Shown here: positions 1 through 9,670 of the stretch, piece after piece
How positions within the stretch are numbered: the stretch's first letter is position 1
Layout: every line of letters starts with the position of its first letter
Assembly (NCBI RefSeq): GCF_002909445.1
Contig: NZ_PPXC01000006.1
Span: forward strand, 186,001 to 250,000
Direction: 5' to 3'
DNA: 64,000 bases
Source of the DNA: Arthrobacter glacialis
GTDB lineage: Bacteria > Actinomycetota > Actinomycetes > Actinomycetales > Micrococcaceae
Position numbers and translations under genes: made by a program
Notes under the pieces: generated by a model
Database searches by the model: none
What the model was told of the DNA's origin: nothing
What the model saw: the letters and a program-made list of their open reading frames with translations, nothing else

Positions 1-2
1 CG

Positions 3-215
3 GAAAATCGCGATCTGATTCGCGGCGTCATTGGCGCCGGGAACACAAATTTTGGCGAAACATATTGCCTAGCCGGAGACATTGTTGCTGCGAAGTGCAA
101 TGTAAAGCATTTATACCGTTTTGAACTGATGGGCACGTCGGAAGACGTGGACCGCGTTCACGAAGGATTGGAAGAATTTTGGACACGATTGCCACAGAGC
201 CAGGCACAGCAGTGA
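3..215 (+). CDS. nrdI: NrdI, flavodoxin-like RNR accessory protein (3' end only)
   Basis: The window opens inside this gene; frame 3 is open from base 3 to a TGA at 213-215, giving the last 70 residues. Visible family features are [14 protein letters not shown], which contributes to the flavin site in NrdI, and the C-terminal [13 protein letters not shown] block. In class Ib systems NrdI is a flavodoxin that supplies the oxidant needed to assemble the Mn-tyrosyl radical in NrdF. It overlaps the start of nrdE, as expected for the nrdHIEF operon; nrdH would lie upstream, outside the window. Identity rests on these motifs and on the nrdE/nrdF neighbours. Confidence 0.93.
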   Translation, partial: ENRDLIRGVIGAGNTNFGETYCLAGDIVAAKCNVKHLYRFELMGTSEDVDRVHEGLEEFWTRLPQSQAQQ

Positions 216-2350
216 AGGCTTCTAAGAGCATGCCCGCAGCATGGGAAGGCATGGGCTATCACGAGCTCAATGCCATGCTGAACCTCTACAACGCCGACGG
301 CGAGATCCAGTTCGACGCCGACCGCGCCGCTGCCCGCCAGTACTTCCTGCAACACGTGAACAACAACACCGTGTTCTTCCACGACCTGGAAGAAAAGCTG
401 GACTACTTGGTGAAGAACGAGTACTACGAGCGCGAGACGCTTGACCAGTACACGATGAACTTCATCCGTGACCTGTACAACCACGCGTACAAGAAGAAGT
501 TCCGCTTTGAAACCTTCCTGGGCGCGTTCAAGTTCTACACGTCCTACACGCTGAAGACCTTCGACGGCAACCGCTACCTGGAGCGCTACGAAGACCGTGT
601 CTGCATGGTTGCCCTGCACCTGGCCCGCGGCGATGAGGCCCTGGCCATGAAGATGGTTGATGAAATCATCGGCGGCCGCTTCCAGCCCGCAACCCCCACG
701 TTCCTGAACGCCGGCAAGCGCCAGCGCGGCGAGCTGGTCTCGTGCTTCCTGCTGCGCATCGAAGACAACATGGAGTCCATTGGCCGCTCCATCAACTCCG
801 CCTTGCAGCTCTCCAAGCGCGGCGGCGGTGTGGCGTTCGCGCTGACCAACATCCGCGAAGTGGGCGCCCCCATCAAGCAGATCGAGAACCAGTCCTCCGG
901 CGTCATCCCCGTGATGAAGCTTCTCGAGGACAGCTTCTCCTACGCCAACCAGCTTGGTGCCCGCCAGGGTGCAGGTGCTGTGTACCTGCACGCCCACCAC
1001 CCGGACATCAACCGTTTCCTGGACACCAAGCGTGAAAACGCTGATGAGAAGGTTCGCATCAAGACCCTTTCCCTGGGTGTTGTGGTTCCGGACATCACCT
1101 TTGAGCTGGCCAAGCGCGACGAGGACATGTACCTGTTCTCCCCGTACGACGTCGAAAAGGTTTACGGCATGCCATTCTCCGACATCTCGGTCACCGAGAA
1201 GTACTACGAGATGGTTGACGACGCCCGCATCAAGAAGACCAAGATCAAGGCGCGCGAGTTCTTCCAGACGCTCGCCGAGATCCAGTTCGAGTCCGGCTAC
1301 CCGTACATCATGTTTGAAGACACGGTGAACCGAGCCAACCCGATCGACGGCAAGATCATCATGTCCAACCTGTGCTCCGAGATCCTTCAGGTTTCTGCGC
1401 CCACCACGTACAACGATGACCTGTCCTACGCCGAGACCGGCAAGGACATCTCCTGCAACCTTGGCTCGCTGAACATTGCCAAGGCCATGGACTCACCGGA
1501 CTTCGCCAGCACCATTGAGACCTCCATCCGCACGCTGACGGCTGTCTCTGACATGTCCAACATCACCAGCGTGCCGTCCATTGCCAAGGGCAATGACCAG
1601 TCCCACGCCATTGGCCTGGGCCAGATGAACCTGCACGGTTACCTGGCCCGCGAGCGGGTCCACTACGGCTCCGAAGAGGGCCTGGATTTCACCAACATCT
1701 ACTTCTACTCGGTGGTGTACCACTGCATCCGGGCCTCCAACCTGATCGCCATGGAGACCGGCACAACGTTTGCCGGCTTCGAAAAGTCCAAGTACGCCAG
1801 CGGTGAGTTCTTTGACAAGTACACGGATCAGGAATGGGTTCCGCAGACAGCCAAGGTTGCCGAAATGTTTGACGGCATCCACATCCCCACCCAGGAAGAC
1901 TGGCGTGCGCTGAAGGCCTCCGTCATGGAGCACGGCATCTACAACCAGAACCTGCAGGCTGTCCCGCCCACGGGCTCCATCAGCTACATCAACAACTCCA
2001 CGTCCTCGATCCACCCGGTGGCTTCGCGCATTGAGATCCGCAAGGAAGGCAAGCTGGGCCGTGTGTACTACCCGGCCCCTTACCTGACCAATGACAACCT
2101 TGAGTACTACAAGGATGCCTATGAGCTCGGTTTCGAAGCGACCATCGACACCTACGCTGCCGCCACGCAGCACGTGGACCAGGGCCTGTCCCTGACGTTG
2201 TTCTTCAAGGACACCGCCACCACGCGTGACATCAACAAGGCGCAGATTTATGCCTGGAAGAAGGGCATCAAGACCATTTACTACATCCGTCTCCGCCAGC
2301 TCGCGCTGGAAGGGACCGAAGTGGAAAATTGTGTCTCGTGCATGCTGTAG
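179..2350 (+). CDS. nrdE: Class Ib ribonucleoside-diphosphate reductase, alpha subunit
   Basis: Reduces ribonucleoside diphosphates to deoxyribonucleotides, with NrdF as radical donor and an NrdH-type redoxin as reductant. The 723-residue length is normal. Motifs include [10 protein letters not shown] with an active-site Cys, [16 protein letters not shown], and the C-terminal CVSC redox pair. The TTG at 179 has AAGGA 11 bases upstream and overlaps nrdI by 37 bases. Two other starts are possible: GTG 212, which overlaps the nrdI stop as GTGA, and ATG 230, with GAAGG upstream. The conserved part begins just after ATG 230, so the true N-terminus may be shorter. It is translationally coupled to nrdI. 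Confidence 0.95.
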   Translation: MDTIATEPGTAVKASKSMPAAWEGMGYHELNAMLNLYNADGEIQFDADRAAARQYFLQHVNNNTVFFHDLEEKLDYLVKNEYYERETLDQYTMNFIRDLYNHAYKKKFRFETFLGAFKFYTSYTLKTFDGNRYLERYEDRVCMVALHLARGDEALAMKMVDEIIGGRFQPATPTFLNAGKRQRGELVSCFLLRIEDNMESIGRSINSALQLSKRGGGVAFALTNIREVGAPIKQIENQSSGVIPVMKLLEDSFSYANQLGARQGAGAVYLHAHHPDINRFLDTKRENADEKVRIKTLSLGVVVPDITFELAKRDEDMYLFSPYDVEKVYGMPFSDISVTEKYYEMVDDARIKKTKIKAREFFQTLAEIQFESGYPYIMFEDTVNRANPIDGKIIMSNLCSEILQVSAPTTYNDDLSYAETGKDISCNLGSLNIAKAMDSPDFASTIETSIRTLTAVSDMSNITSVPSIAKGNDQSHAIGLGQMNLHGYLARERVHYGSEEGLDFTNIYFYSVVYHCIRASNLIAMETGTTFAGFEKSKYASGEFFDKYTDQEWVPQTAKVAEMFDGIHIPTQEDWRALKASVMEHGIYNQNLQAVPPTGSISYINNSTSSIHPVASRIEIRKEGKLGRVYYPAPYLTNDNLEYYKDAYELGFEATIDTYAAATQHVDQGLSLTLFFKDTATTRDINKAQIYAWKKGIKTIYYIRLRQLALEGTEVENCVSCML

Positions 2351-3439
<1,089 letters not shown>

Positions 3440-3453
3440 CTCCAGCAACTTGA

Positions 3454-3490
3454 TGCGCGCAGCCTGACCGACTCGGTCGGGCTGTGCGCA
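3454..3490 (+). terminator. Terminator-like hairpin after nrdF
   Basis: Bases 3454-3470 pair with 3474-3490 through 17 consecutive positions (two G-T pairs) around a 3-base loop. It starts 15 bases after the nrdF stop. There is no strong T-run, which is common for actinobacterial terminators. It probably ends the nrd operon and insulates it from the hip module. Confidence 0.65.
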
Positions 3491-3520
3491 TTGTGCGTTA
3501 AGGCCAATGCGGTTCCGAAA

Positions 3521-3538
3521 CCGGCAATATTTTACCGG
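3521..3538. promoter_or_regulatory. Operator-like palindrome 1 of 3 (hip module)
   Basis: CCGGCAA-TATT-TTACCGG, a 7-bp inverted repeat with one mismatch and a 4-base spacer, centred at 3529.5. It belongs to a set of three with centres exactly 60 bp apart and shared core GGCA(A/T)-N4-TT(G/A)CC. Most likely a binding site for the HTH protein encoded just downstream. Confidence 0.65.
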
Positions 3539-3578
3539 TGTGGCTTGATCCCGGCCCTTGGGCGCTGTGGCCAGCTAT

Positions 3579-3600
3579 TTTCGGCAAAATATTGCCGAAA
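3579..3600. promoter_or_regulatory. Operator-like palindrome 2 of 3 (perfect)
   Basis: TTTCGGCAA-AATA-TTGCCGAAA, a perfect 9-bp inverted repeat with a 4-base spacer, centred at 3589.5. It is the best match in the set and gives the consensus for the other two. Autorepression by a HipB-like protein is typical of hip modules; the link here is inference. Confidence 0.75.
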
Positions 3601-3641
3601 TGACAATTGTGGTGCACGATGGCAAGTACAGATGCCGAAAT

Positions 3642-3657
3642 CGGCATTATCTTGCCG
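3642..3657. promoter_or_regulatory. Operator-like palindrome 3 of 3
   Basis: CGGCAT-TATC-TTGCCG, centred at 3649.5 and only 14 bases upstream of the HTH start codon, overlapping the region just before its ribosome site. One mismatch in six. Binding here could block transcription or early elongation. Confidence 0.65.
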
Positions 3658-3671
3658 TTCGGAGGAGTGTC

Positions 3672-3872
3672 GTGGAGAGTATTACCGCCGTAGCTAACAG
3701 CATTCGCCGTGCACGCAAGGATGCAGGGCTGACCCAGGAAGACCTGGCCAACCTCGCCGAGACCTCGGAGCGCACCATCCGGGCCATCGAAACGGGGACC
3801 GGCAATCCCTCGCTGCGGGCTGTGGCGGCGGCGGCCAACGTCCTGGGGCTGCGCCTGACGGTGACCAGATGA
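3672..3872 (+). CDS. HipB-like XRE-family DNA-binding antitoxin/repressor
   Basis: A 66-residue protein made almost entirely of one helix-turn-helix domain: SIRRARKDAGLTQEDLA is the first part of the XRE fold, followed by SERTIRAIETGTGNPSL. The start is GTG 3672, with GGAGG at 3661-3665 six bases upstream. The reading frame extends further upstream, but that part covers the operator array and has no ribosome site. It overlaps the next gene as ATGA (3869-3872), so the two are translationally coupled. By analogy with HipBA it should neutralise the kinase and repress its own promoter through the three palindromes at 3521-3657. Confidence 0.88.
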   Translation: MESITAVANSIRRARKDAGLTQEDLANLAETSERTIRAIETGTGNPSLRAVAAAANVLGLRLTVTR

Positions 3873-5065
3873 CTCAGGATCTACAGCACCTCAAGCTCAT
3901 TCGGGACGCTGACGTCTACAAAGGTGGAGCCTTGGCTGGCAGTCTCTCGCGCACAGAACAAGGGGGCGTTCGATTCGCCTACCGGGATGGCTACTTGGCT
4001 GGCGGAGAAACGCCCGTGGCATTCTCCCTGCCCCTGTCAGCAGTGGCGGTCGACACCCAGAACGGGGCGCTGCCGCCGTTCTTCACGGGACTTTTGCCCG
4101 AGGGCCACCGCCTGACCGTCTTGAAGAACGCTGCCAAGACAAGTTTTGACGACGAGCTCTCCCTTCTGCTGGCCGTCGGAGCTGACATGCCCGGCGATGT
4201 CCAGGTGGTTCCGGCCGGAGTTACTCCCACCGAACCCGAATCGTTGGCCAACACCTCGCATCCGGAGGAAATAGACTTCGCGGCTCTGGCGAATTCCGTC
4301 GACCTTCACGGACTGCCTGGTGTCCAGGACAAGGCCAGTGCGTCCATGCTGACCACCCCGCTGGCACTGCGTGGAATGCGCTACCTGCTGAAGTTGGATC
4401 CGGCAGAGAATCCGCACCTTGTGGTCAATGAGGCGGCACACCTCGCCGCAGCCAAGGGGCTGAAGGTTCCCGTGGCGAAGAGCAGGGTCATCAGCGACAG
4501 GAACGGTCTGGCCGGCCTGCTCGTGGAACGTTTCGACCGCGTCAAGGGTGACGGCGGGAGCTGGCTGAGATTGCCCCTGGAAGACGGGACCCAGGTGCTC
4601 GGGCTGCCGCCGGCCTCCAAGTACAGTGTTGCCTCCGAGGACGTAGTCGTGGCATTGGCCCGGCATTGCCACGCCCCAATTCTGGCCAAACGCAATATGT
4701 ATCTGCAGTTTGTCTTCGCGTGGCTGACCGGCAACGGAGACCTCCATGCCAAGAACCTATCGATTCTGGGCAATTCCGAGTGCGCTTTCGCCATGGCCCC
4801 CATCTACGACGTGCCCTGCACACTCGTCTATGGTGACAACACCATGGCATTGTCCATTGCGGGCAAGTACAAGAACCTCAAGGCAAGGCATTGGGCTGAA
4901 TTTGCCGCTTCCCTGGGGCTGCCTCCGAAGGCTGCGGCAGCCGCCAACATGCTCGCCTTGGACGCCGCCAATTCCATCCCGCTGGAGAGTCTGCCGTTTA
5001 GCGGTTCTCCGCTGCGTGGTGCAGAACGGGAACTCCGGTTCAGGCGGATGGAATTCATGGACTAG
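3869..5065 (+). CDS. HipA-family serine/threonine kinase toxin
   Basis: A 398-residue HipA-like protein. Residues 1 to about 100 match the HipA N-terminal region. GVQDK near residues 151-155 corresponds to the Gly-rich/activation loop. GNGDLHAKN near 288-296 carries the catalytic Asp and metal-binding Asn, and IYDVPCT near 312-317 carries the second metal Asp. Characterised HipA kinases phosphorylate aminoacyl-tRNA synthetases (GltX in E. coli) and induce dormancy; the target here cannot be read from sequence. All key residues appear intact, so the toxin is probably active. It is the second gene of a two-gene unit with the HTH partner. Confidence 0.9.
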   Translation: MTQDLQHLKLIRDADVYKGGALAGSLSRTEQGGVRFAYRDGYLAGGETPVAFSLPLSAVAVDTQNGALPPFFTGLLPEGHRLTVLKNAAKTSFDDELSLLLAVGADMPGDVQVVPAGVTPTEPESLANTSHPEEIDFAALANSVDLHGLPGVQDKASASMLTTPLALRGMRYLLKLDPAENPHLVVNEAAHLAAAKGLKVPVAKSRVISDRNGLAGLLVERFDRVKGDGGSWLRLPLEDGTQVLGLPPASKYSVASEDVVVALARHCHAPILAKRNMYLQFVFAWLTGNGDLHAKNLSILGNSECAFAMAPIYDVPCTLVYGDNTMALSIAGKYKNLKARHWAEFAASLGLPPKAAAAANMLALDAANSIPLESLPFSGSPLRGAERELRFRRMEFMD

Positions 5066-5107
5066 GCGGCACGGTTCGGCGGCGTCCGCCACTGCGTTGT
5101 TGATACC

Positions 5108-5674
5108 GTGGAAGCCATGGATGAGGAAGATTCCCACACGCACTCGAGTTCTGCGGCCGCGGCCGCCCGATTCGTTCGGGATGCCGCGGCTGCTGTGCGT
5201 CCGGGCAGGCTTGGCAGCAACCGTGACCCCGGCGACGCCTGGGTCGAGGGGGAGCAGGGCAAGTTCTGGGGGAAGTTTGGCTCCGCCGGGTTGCTGGTGT
5301 TCGACGCCGGCCGCGGAGTCCTGCTGCAGCACCGGGCCATCTGGTCCCACCATGGCGGCACGTGGGGCCTGCCCGGCGGTGCACTGCACCATGGTGAAAG
5401 CGCCGTTGACGGCGCGTCGCGTGAGGCTTGGGAAGAAGCCGGGGTTCCGCGGGCGAACGTGGAACTGCTATTCACCTCCGTCTACGACGTGGGCTACTGG
5501 AGCTACACCACAGTGGCCGTCGAGGCCGTGGTGCCGTTTGAGCCCGTCATCAGCGACCCCGAGAGCCTGGCCCTGGAATGGGTGCCGCTTGGTGCAGTCT
5601 CCGCATTGCCGCTGCACCCGGGGTTCGGAACAGCATGGCCGGGGCTGCGAAATCGTCTTGAGGGTGGCGGTTAA
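5108..5674 (+). CDS. Nudix hydrolase
   Basis: A 188-residue Nudix protein. The Nudix box is complete: GG followed by the spaced E and the REAWEEAG core near residues 91-115, giving the Mg-binding glutamates. WSHHGGTWGLPGG precedes it, as in MutT/ADP-ribose-type members. The first 40 residues are low-complexity and Ala-rich. Starts GTG 5108 and ATG 5117 are both possible; neither has a convincing ribosome site. It lies 42 bases after hipA on the same strand and might be cotranscribed, though no functional link is known. The substrate cannot be predicted. Confidence 0.88.
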   Translation: MEAMDEEDSHTHSSSAAAAARFVRDAAAAVRPGRLGSNRDPGDAWVEGEQGKFWGKFGSAGLLVFDAGRGVLLQHRAIWSHHGGTWGLPGGALHHGESAVDGASREAWEEAGVPRANVELLFTSVYDVGYWSYTTVAVEAVVPFEPVISDPESLALEWVPLGAVSALPLHPGFGTAWPGLRNRLEGGG

Positions 5675-5791
5675 AGGCAACCATGCGTGACGGCGTGCCA
5701 AACGGGCCGCGGCGCATGAAATTTCATGGGCCCTCGCCAGTTTGGCAGACTGTCGGCGCGGAACGGCTAAGTTGGCACGCCGTCGTGCCTC

Positions 5792-7420
5792 CTAGAGCCC
5801 CAGCAGCTCCGTCGTGGCGGCGCGCATGTCCATTTTGCGCACCTTGCCCGTCACGGTCATGGGGAACTCGTTGACCACCAGAACGTAGCGCGGCACCTTG
5901 TGGCGGGACAGCTGGCCCTCGCAATAGGCGGCCACGGCGGCCTGATCCAGCGGCACTGCATCCGGCTTCATCATGATCCAGGCGCACAGCTCCTCACCGT
6001 ACTTTTCATCCGGCACCCCAATGACCTGCACATCGGCAACATCCGGGTGCTGGTAGAGGAACTCCTCAATTTCGCGCGGGTACAGGTTTTCCCCGCCCCG
6101 AATCACCATGTCCTTGATCCGGCCCACGATGTTGACGTATCCGTCGCTGAACATGACCGCAAGATCACCCGTGTGCATCCACCGTTCAGCATCAATGGCG
6201 CCGGCCGTCTTCTCCGGATCATTCCAGTACCCCAGCATGACCGAGTACCCGCGCGTGCAAAATTCGCCGGTGGTGCCCCGCGTAACCGTAAGCCCGGTGG
6301 CCGGATCCACAATCTTGACCTCCAGATGCGGGTGCACCCGGCCCACGGTTTCGGTCCGATGCGCCACATCGTCGTCAGTCTGCGTCTGCATGGATACCGG
6401 TGACGTCTCAGTCATGCCGTACGCTATGGACACCTGCGCCATATGCATCTCCGCCATGCACCGCTTCATGACCTCCACGGGGCAGGGCGAGCCGGCCATG
6501 ATCCCCGTGCGCAGGCTGGAGAGATCGTAGCTGGCAAAGTCGGGCAGGTTCAGTTCCGCAATGAACATGGTGGGCACGCCGTACAGGGCTGTGCAGTGCT
6601 CCTTCTGCACGGCCGCCAGCGTGGCTGCAGGATCGAAGGCCGCCGCCGGAATGATGATGGCGGCCCCGTGCGTGGTGGCACCCAAATTGCCCATGACCAT
6701 GCCGAAGCAGTGGTAAAACGGCACTGGCAGGCAGAGCCTGTCCTGCTCGGTGAACTTGATGGTCTCCGTCACGAAGTAGCCGTTGTTCAGGATGTTGTGG
6801 TGGCTCAGTGTGGCACCCTTGGGGTAGCCGGTGGTGCCCGAGGTGTACTGGATGTTGATGGGATCGTTCGGGTTCAATCCCTCCATGGCATGTTCGACGG
6901 CGTCAGCGGCCACCGCCGACCCGCCCGCCACGAGTGCGTCCCAGGACTCAGTGCCGATGTAAACAACGTCCATCAGGTCTGCACATTCGGGCAGGACGGT
7001 CTCAATCATGGCGGCGTAGTCTGAGCTGCGGAACGCCGGCATTGCCACCAGCAGGCGCATGCCCGATTGCTGGGCGGCGTACTTGAGCTCGTGGGTCCGG
7101 TAGGCCGGGTTGACGTTGACCAGGATGGCTCCGATCTTGGCCGTGGCGTACTGGATGAGCACCCATTCGGGCACATTGGGCGCCCAGATGCCCACCCGAT
7201 CACCCTTGCCCACCCCGGCGGCGAGCAAACCGCGGGCCAGGGCATCGACGTCGTGATTCAACTGCGCATAGCTCCAGCGGCGCCCCGACGGCACGTCCAC
7301 CAGCGCCTCCCTGTCCGGGAAGCGGCCGGCTGTGCGAACAAAGTTGGCGCCAATCGTCTCATCCAAGAGGGAGGTGGAGGAGGGGCCGGACGTCTGGGAC
7401 GGCTGAGCATCGTTGGTCAT
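5792..7420 (-). CDS. AMP-binding acyl-CoA synthetase (FadD-like)
   Basis: Activates a carboxylic acid to an acyl-adenylate and then to acyl-CoA. At 542 residues it is a full-length ANL-superfamily enzyme: P-loop YTSGTTGYPKGA near residue 200, YGMTETSP near 345, MHTGDLA near 425, the hinge GRIKDMVIRGGENLYPREIE near 440, and the C-terminal PMTVTGKVRK with the catalytic Lys. The closest recognisable group is medium/long-chain FadD-type ligases (the VPFYHCFGMV segment is typical). It stands alone on the minus strand, back to back with the gene at 7486. The substrate is probably a fatty acid. Confidence 0.92.
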   Translation of the reverse strand: MTNDAQPSQTSGPSSTSLLDETIGANFVRTAGRFPDREALVDVPSGRRWSYAQLNHDVDALARGLLAAGVGKGDRVGIWAPNVPEWVLIQYATAKIGAILVNVNPAYRTHELKYAAQQSGMRLLVAMPAFRSSDYAAMIETVLPECADLMDVVYIGTESWDALVAGGSAVAADAVEHAMEGLNPNDPINIQYTSGTTGYPKGATLSHHNILNNGYFVTETIKFTEQDRLCLPVPFYHCFGMVMGNLGATTHGAAIIIPAAAFDPAATLAAVQKEHCTALYGVPTMFIAELNLPDFASYDLSSLRTGIMAGSPCPVEVMKRCMAEMHMAQVSIAYGMTETSPVSMQTQTDDDVAHRTETVGRVHPHLEVKIVDPATGLTVTRGTTGEFCTRGYSVMLGYWNDPEKTAGAIDAERWMHTGDLAVMFSDGYVNIVGRIKDMVIRGGENLYPREIEEFLYQHPDVADVQVIGVPDEKYGEELCAWIMMKPDAVPLDQAAVAAYCEGQLSRHKVPRYVLVVNEFPMTVTGKVRKMDMRAATTELLGL

Positions 7421-7485
7421 GCACTGATGCTAGCCCCGAACCGCTCAACTGTGCGCCATCTCACGCAGCTGGCTAGGGTGGTGAC

Positions 7486-8157
7486 ATGAGCGAAAGTTAC
7501 CAGCGGCCCAGCATTGCCGCTACCGACTTCACGGCAGACGACGGCGCTGTCATTGAGTATGGGAATCGGTGGGGCATGGCCACCAAGCCGGACGAGGCGT
7601 ACGGCCGGGTGAGTCATCCGGAGAGGTTCGCGGGCCTGCATGCGGTGGCTGATGCGCTCCTTGGGCATCTTCGTGCCAACTACGGCTGCGTGATTGAGGA
7701 AGGGCTGGCGCTCGTACCGCAACAAGGTGGCATGGGGAACCAAGAGGTCACCTCAGTTCGCGCCGTCAGGATCACCCCGTCAACCCCGGACGCGGCCCCG
7801 CTCATCTTTGAATACCTGGATTTTCCGTCCGTGCAGGTCCACGCCGGATTGTTGCATGCTGCCCCGGCGCCAACCTGTGGCTGTGATGCCTGTGATGAAA
7901 CGCTGGACACCGCAGCCGATGAACTGGAACGGGTGGTCCTTGCCGTTGCCGCCGGAGAGTACAAGGAGTGGTTTACGGGCGGGTTCAGCCCGGCCCTGCA
8001 CATGAGCATCACATTTCCCGGGGGTAGCAGCAGCTCGGCCGGGCCGCTACGGTTCAGCAGCCTGCCCAGAGAGCGTATCAAGGCAGCGCGGGCTGTGTTC
8101 AAAACGCTTCCCGGCGGCTGGCGGCCGTGGCCCGCGCGAGCAGTGTCACCCCACTGA
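7486..8157 (+). CDS. Uncharacterised actinobacterial protein (DUF6226-like)
   Basis: A soluble 223-residue protein with no signal peptide or membrane segment. Visible features are an N-terminal WGMATKPDEAYGRVSHPERF block, a Cys cluster CGCDACDE near residue 128 that could bind metal or be structural, and a Trp/Pro-rich C-terminus (LPGGWRPWPAR). I recall similar proteins annotated as DUF6226 in Arthrobacter-type genomes, but cannot confirm this without a profile search. It is divergent from the acyl-CoA synthetase across 65 bases. No function is proposed. Confidence 0.7.
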   Translation: MSESYQRPSIAATDFTADDGAVIEYGNRWGMATKPDEAYGRVSHPERFAGLHAVADALLGHLRANYGCVIEEGLALVPQQGGMGNQEVTSVRAVRITPSTPDAAPLIFEYLDFPSVQVHAGLLHAAPAPTCGCDACDETLDTAADELERVVLAVAAGEYKEWFTGGFSPALHMSITFPGGSSSSAGPLRFSSLPRERIKAARAVFKTLPGGWRPWPARAVSPH

Positions 8158-8259
8158 AATTAACCCAACCGCGCTGCCCTTCGATAAGCTAAGGTAAGAC
8201 TAATAGCTCAGGATTCTGTAGCTATATTATTTTGATGGCCCAGGAGGTAGCACGCGCTC

Positions 8260-8802
8260 ATGATGGACAGCATCGTCTCCCTGCCTTTCATCTGGGCCTT
8301 TCTGATCCTCTTTGCCATTGTCATGCTGCGCTCCAACGCCACGTATTGGGCAGGCCGTGGCCTGGCCGCCGGCGGACGCAAGACAAAGCTGCAAAAGCAC
8401 CTGGACTCCCCGGCAGTCTTGCGGGCAGAAAAAATCATTGCCCGCTGGGGCGCTCCGGCCGTGAGCGTGAGTTTTTTGACCATCGGCGTGCAAACAGCCA
8501 TCAACACTGCTGCCGGTCTGGGCCGCATGCCCCTGCGCCGCTACATCCCGGCCACAGTGATTGGTTCCATAGCCTGGGCCACCATCTACGCGACCATTGG
8601 CCTTGCCGCCTTTGACGCGGCCCTGGCCGCAGCCGCCGGATCACCCCTGGCCCTCATTGGCCTGGTGCTGCTGGCCGGCGTGGCTGTCTTGAGCATTCAC
8701 CTGTTCCGCGTATCCCGAACCCGCAAGTTGGACAAGAGCGCCCTGGAAGATTGCCCCGCAATCACACCAGAAGCTGTCAACCCCGCAACACAGCAGGCCT
8801 AA
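8260..8802 (+). CDS. DedA-like (VTT-domain) membrane protein
   Basis: A 180-residue membrane protein with hydrophobic segments near residues 5-23, 65-85, 95-125 and 130-150. The AINTAAGLGRMPLRRYI block followed by an ASIAWATIYATIG-like helix is typical of short DedA/SNARE-associated proteins. DedA proteins support membrane homeostasis, and some flip undecaprenyl phosphate or other lipids; the short length makes a specific role uncertain. The ATG at 8260 follows an AGGAGGT-type site at about 8242-8248, slightly far; ATG 8263 is an alternative. Confidence 0.7.
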   Translation: MMDSIVSLPFIWAFLILFAIVMLRSNATYWAGRGLAAGGRKTKLQKHLDSPAVLRAEKIIARWGAPAVSVSFLTIGVQTAINTAAGLGRMPLRRYIPATVIGSIAWATIYATIGLAAFDAALAAAAGSPLALIGLVLLAGVAVLSIHLFRVSRTRKLDKSALEDCPAITPEAVNPATQQA

Positions 8803-8848
8803 CCACCCATTTGGGTTACCCGGCAAGGCTGCCGGTAGAGTCATAGCC

Positions 8849-9670
8849 ATGCCGGAGAACACAACGCAGTGCGCCGCTGAGGTGACATCGTACTACCGCC
8901 ATCTGGGTGAAAACCGCTACGAGTCAACCATTCACGCCCAAGGTGCCTGGAACACGCACGAACAGCACATGGCCCCCGTGACGGGCATCATGGTTCATGC
9001 CCTGGAACAGTTTGAGCCCCGCGCGGACATGCGCCTGGCCCGCTTGAGCTTCGACATCCTGGGGCTGATTCCGGCCGGTGCATTCACCATTGACACAACA
9101 CTTTTGCGTCCCGGAAAAACCATTGAACTCCTGCAGGCGGAACTGGTTGCCGAGGGGCGCGTAGCGGTCCGTGTCACGGCCTGGCGGTTGCAAACCAATG
9201 ACACCTCAGCCGTTGAAGCCTACGAAGATGAGCCCATGGACAGCTTGGAAAGCTCAGTGCCCTGGGACGGGTTGAGCAGCTGGCCCGGCGGCTTCATCAA
9301 GTCCGTGCAGGGCCGCTCCCATCCCGACCACCGGCCCGGTCGCGGACGTGCCTGGCTGCACAGCCCCTACACCATGCTCGACGGCGGTGAACACTCCTCG
9401 GCGCTGGTGCGCCTCCTGGGACTGGCCGACAGCGCCAATGGCGTGTCGGCGCGTATGGCTCCGGTTCCCGGGGGCTTCATGTTTCCCAACGTTGACCTCT
9501 CCATCCACATTTACCGTGAACCTGTGGGTGAGTGGCTGGGACTGGACACCCATGTGACCATTGCCGGGGACGGCATCGGGCTGACGTCTTCAGTGCTCAA
9601 TGACATCAATGGCCCCTTTGCGCGAACGGAACAGATCTTGACCATCCGACCCATCCCGCACCGCCCATGA
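8849..9670 (+). CDS. Acyl-CoA thioesterase-family protein (TesB/4HBT_3-like)
   Basis: A 273-residue protein with a double hot-dog layout. The N-terminal half holds a substrate-binding region (MAPVTGIMVHALEQF, then RLSFDILGLIPAG); the C-terminal half holds FPNVDLSIHIYREPVGEWLG, typical of the PaaI/TesB-like thioesterase group. It probably hydrolyses acyl-CoA. The start ATG is at 8849. It overlaps the next gene as ATGA (9667-9670), so it is translationally coupled to a lipoate-ligase-like protein. The pairing suggests shared work on acyl groups, which is inference. Confidence 0.8.
   Translation: MPENTTQCAAEVTSYYRHLGENRYESTIHAQGAWNTHEQHMAPVTGIMVHALEQFEPRADMRLARLSFDILGLIPAGAFTIDTTLLRPGKTIELLQAELVAEGRVAVRVTAWRLQTNDTSAVEAYEDEPMDSLESSVPWDGLSSWPGGFIKSVQGRSHPDHRPGRGRAWLHSPYTMLDGGEHSSALVRLLGLADSANGVSARMAPVPGGFMFPNVDLSIHIYREPVGEWLGLDTHVTIAGDGIGLTSSVLNDINGPFARTEQILTIRPIPHRP

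Noticed and set aside
8188-8207. DtxR/IdeR-like iron box before the DedA-like gene
   Set aside because: GCTAAGGTAAGACTAATAGC resembles half of the TTAGGTTAG-type consensus but the other half is poor, and the downstream gene has no iron link.
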